Of a DNA stretch of 64,000 nt, positions 62,350-64,000 are shown piece by piece. The number at the start of each line of letters is the position of its first letter. The first letter of the stretch is position 1. The stretch is from Acidobacteriaceae bacterium KBS 83 (lineage in GTDB: Bacteria > Acidobacteriota > Terriglobia > Terriglobales > Acidobacteriaceae), in contig KB906737.1 of NCBI GenBank assembly GCA_000381585.1, positions 310,001-374,000 on the forward strand, in the 5' to 3' direction. The position numbers and the translations under genes are program-made. The notes beneath the pieces are model-generated. The model was not told the DNA's origin and did no database searches. It worked only from the letters and a program-made list of their open reading frames with translations.

Positions 62350-64000
62350 CTATTCCGCCATCGCTTCCGATCCGGTTACAGCAAATGTTCCTGTCACGTG
62401 CTCCGCGTCTGCTGGCTGCGCGCCGCCGATCATCACCGAATACTCGCCCGGCTGGATGGCACGCTTCCCCTGCTGGTCCACGATGCTGAGGTCGCGAGGC
62501 GTCAAATCAAAAGAGACGACCCGGCTCTCGCCCGGCCCGAGATGCACCCTCGCCATTCCCCGAAGCGCCGGATTGCCGTGCCCACCCGCCGCCGCGAGAT
62601 AGAGCTCTGTTACCTCGTCGCCGGCGACCTCGCCATCGTTGCGGACCGTTACTTGCGCCTTGATGGGGCCGCCCGCCTTCACATTCGTCCCGGATAGCTT
62701 CAGGCCAGAGTACCCAAAATGCGTATAGCTCAGGCCATATCCAAAGCCATAAAGCGGCTTGCCTTTGAAGTAGCGATAAGTCCGGTTCTGCATCGAGTAG
62801 TCTTCAAACGGCGGTAGCTGGTCGGTTGATGCGTAGAAGGTCACCGGCAGCCGGCCCGCTGGGTTGTTCTTTCCAGAAAGCGTTTCGGCAATCGCGGCGC
62901 CGCCCTCCTCGCCCGGATACCATGCTTCGAGAATCGCGGCCGCATGTTGCTGCGCCCAGTTCACCGCCAGCGCGCTTCCATTGAGCAGCACGACGACGAG
63001 CGGCTTGCCCGTTGCGGCCAGGGATTCAAGCAACTGCTTTTGCACCGGTGGCAAATCGATGTCCGTGCGGTCGCCACCGGCGAATCCCGGCACATGAATC
63101 GGCATCTCTTCGCCCTCAAGTTGGGATGTGAGTCCCACGAAGGCTATCACTGCATCGGCCTGCTTTGCGGCAGCGACCGCATCCGCGCGCAGGGTCTCTA
63201 CTGGCGGCTTCCACCGCAGCGAAATGCCCGCGCCAAAGATCGGCGACTGGTGGCTGTACTTCAGCTCGATGTTGTGAGGTTGCGTGTCCCTGAAATGGAG
63301 AGTGAAGTCTGGATTCGTATGACCGCGAGACTCCTTCGGCGCGCCCGAATCGTGTTGCGAAACAATCTTCCCATCGAAGCTGAGCACATACGTCTCACGG
63401 TCCTGGCATGGATAACAATCGCCAATGTCTACGCTGAATGCGTAGTCGCCCGGAGCAGGCGCTGTCAGCGTTCCCGTCCAGCGCACACTGAAGGCCTGCG
63501 CCGGTACTCCCTCCGCCGGCGACGCAGCAGTCCAATCGAAATTGATTGCGTGGTCATCCCGCGTTAATATCGGCGCACCGCTGAAACTCGCATTCACGAA
63601 ATATTCGCCCTTCACCCGTAGGGCAGTGCGCGGCACCGGCAGCGATACGCCCTCCGCATGAGGCGCACCCTGCGCATAGAGCACATGCGCATTGGCGAAT
63701 TCTTTCTCGATACCGTCAAGCGGCAACACGGGATGTGAAGGTATTCCGTTGTAATTCCCTTCGAGCGCAAGCAGCGACTCAGCATTCGGACCAACCACCG
63801 CCAGCGTCTTGACACCGTGTAGCGGCAAAAGGTGCTGATCGTTCTTAAGCAGTACCATCGACTTCTCCGCCACCTGCCGAGCAAATGCGCGGTGCTCTAC
63901 GGAGTCAACATCAGAGAACGGCAGCCGAGCGTACTCCACCTGTGCCGGCGGATCAAAGAGGCCAAGCCGAATCCGTGCGGTAAAGAGCCGCTTCACTGCC
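62350..64000 (-). CDS. GH3 glycosidase with PA14-like insert, 5' truncated by window
   Basis: The 3' part (about 550 codons) of an exported-type GH3 beta-glycosidase; the frame is open to the right edge, so the N-terminal barrel with the catalytic nucleophile lies outside. Visible parts: the second GH3 domain start (VAEKSMVLLKNDQHLLPL), an inserted PA14-like beta-barrel (APAPGDYAFSVDIGDCYP...ISLRWKPP, about residues 155-270 of this part), the remainder of domain 2 (KPLVVVLLNGSALAVNWAQQ), and a C-terminal fibronectin-like FnIII domain (DEVTELYLAAAGG). PA14 inserts bind sugars in GH3 enzymes. Convergent to the M24 gene with only 14 bp between. Beta-glucosidase or beta-xylosidase are both possible. 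Confidence 0.9.
   Translation of the reverse strand, partial: AVKRLFTARIRLGLFDPPAQVEYARLPFSDVDSVEHRAFARQVAEKSMVLLKNDQHLLPLHGVKTLAVVGPNAESLLALEGNYNGIPSHPVLPLDGIEKEFANAHVLYAQGAPHAEGVSLPVPRTALRVKGEYFVNASFSGAPILTRDDHAINFDWTAASPAEGVPAQAFSVRWTGTLTAPAPGDYAFSVDIGDCYPCQDRETYVLSFDGKIVSQHDSGAPKESRGHTNPDFTLHFRDTQPHNIELKYSHQSPIFGAGISLRWKPPVETLRADAVAAAKQADAVIAFVGLTSQLEGEEMPIHVPGFAGGDRTDIDLPPVQKQLLESLAATGKPLVVVLLNGSALAVNWAQQHAAAILEAWYPGEEGGAAIAETLSGKNNPAGRLPVTFYASTDQLPPFEDYSMQNRTYRYFKGKPLYGFGYGLSYTHFGYSGLKLSGTNVKAGGPIKAQVTVRNDGEVAGDEVTELYLAAAGGHGNPALRGMARVHLGPGESRVVSFDLTPRDLSIVDQQGKRAIQPGEYSVMIGGAQPADAEHVTGTFAVTGSEAMAE

Noticed and set aside
1-64000. CRISPR array, prophage or insertion sequence
   Set aside because: No regularly spaced repeats, transposase, integrase or phage structural genes were seen.

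Overview
The window reads like an Acidobacteriota chromosome, most likely class Terriglobia (inference). It is GC-rich and dense with exported glycosidases, exported beta-propellers, carboxypeptidase-regulatory-like (CarboxypepD_reg-like) proteins, CxxCH proteins carrying TPR repeats, sulfatase and phosphoesterase genes. I see no rRNA, tRNA, CRISPR array, integrase, transposase or phage gene. The content looks like ordinary accessory chromosome, with scars of gene decay and small dispersed repeats.

Layout. 1-2.6 kb: 3' part of a double-RecA KaiC-like ATPase overlapping a sensor histidine kinase. 2.8-7 kb: a Gfo/Idh/MocA oxidoreductase, then a redoxin coupled by ATGA to a haem/copper-monooxygenase-like/TPR protein. 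7-9 kb (minus): a GntR(YtrA-like) regulator, ABC ATPase and ABC permease in one overlapping operon, with a perfect palindromic operator over the regulator's GTG start. 9-13.5 kb: a seven-haem cytochrome/TPR protein divergent from phosphoketolase. 13.4-15.5 kb: a deletion remnant of a quinone oxidoreductase, a DUF4440-type protein, a frame-broken DUF3891 gene and a nucleoside deaminase. 15.6-24 kb: a GH15-like enzyme, a DUF882 (M15-like) protein, two MDR oxidoreductases, an archaeal-type CTP-dependent riboflavin kinase (DUF120), an unknown exported protein and an L,D-transpeptidase. 24-31.5 kb: two divergent paralogous beta-propellers, an exported NIF3-like protein and three tandem CarboxypepD_reg-like paralogues. 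31.6-42 kb: two secreted PF04185-type phosphoesterases, SnoaL-like, O-methyltransferase, beta-propeller, carbohydrate-binding and unknown exported proteins, and acetate kinase. 42-45 kb: arylsulfatase and an AHSA1/SRPBCC protein. 45.9-64 kb: a sugar region with a CGTase-like GH13, a GH144-like enzyme overlapping a 1237-residue GH13 protein, a Tat-exported six-hairpin-like protein, GH27 alpha-galactosidase, a LacI regulator, xylulokinase, a degenerate M24 peptidase homologue and a GH3 enzyme with a PA14-like insert.

How it may work together (inference). The exported hydrolases would break down plant or microbial glycans. Xylulokinase would give xylulose-5-phosphate, phosphoketolase would split it to acetyl-phosphate and glyceraldehyde-3-phosphate, and acetate kinase would recover ATP. 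The palindrome GTTAACGTTAAC between the GH27 gene and the LacI gene is the likely control site of the 56.8-62.3 kb part. No single locus is proven to be a new system. The best candidates for novelty are the GH13-GH144 pair with the neighbouring Tat protein, the M24 homologue lacking metal ligands in the xylulokinase operon, the bacterial DUF120 kinase, and the redoxin/haem-copper/TPR pair.
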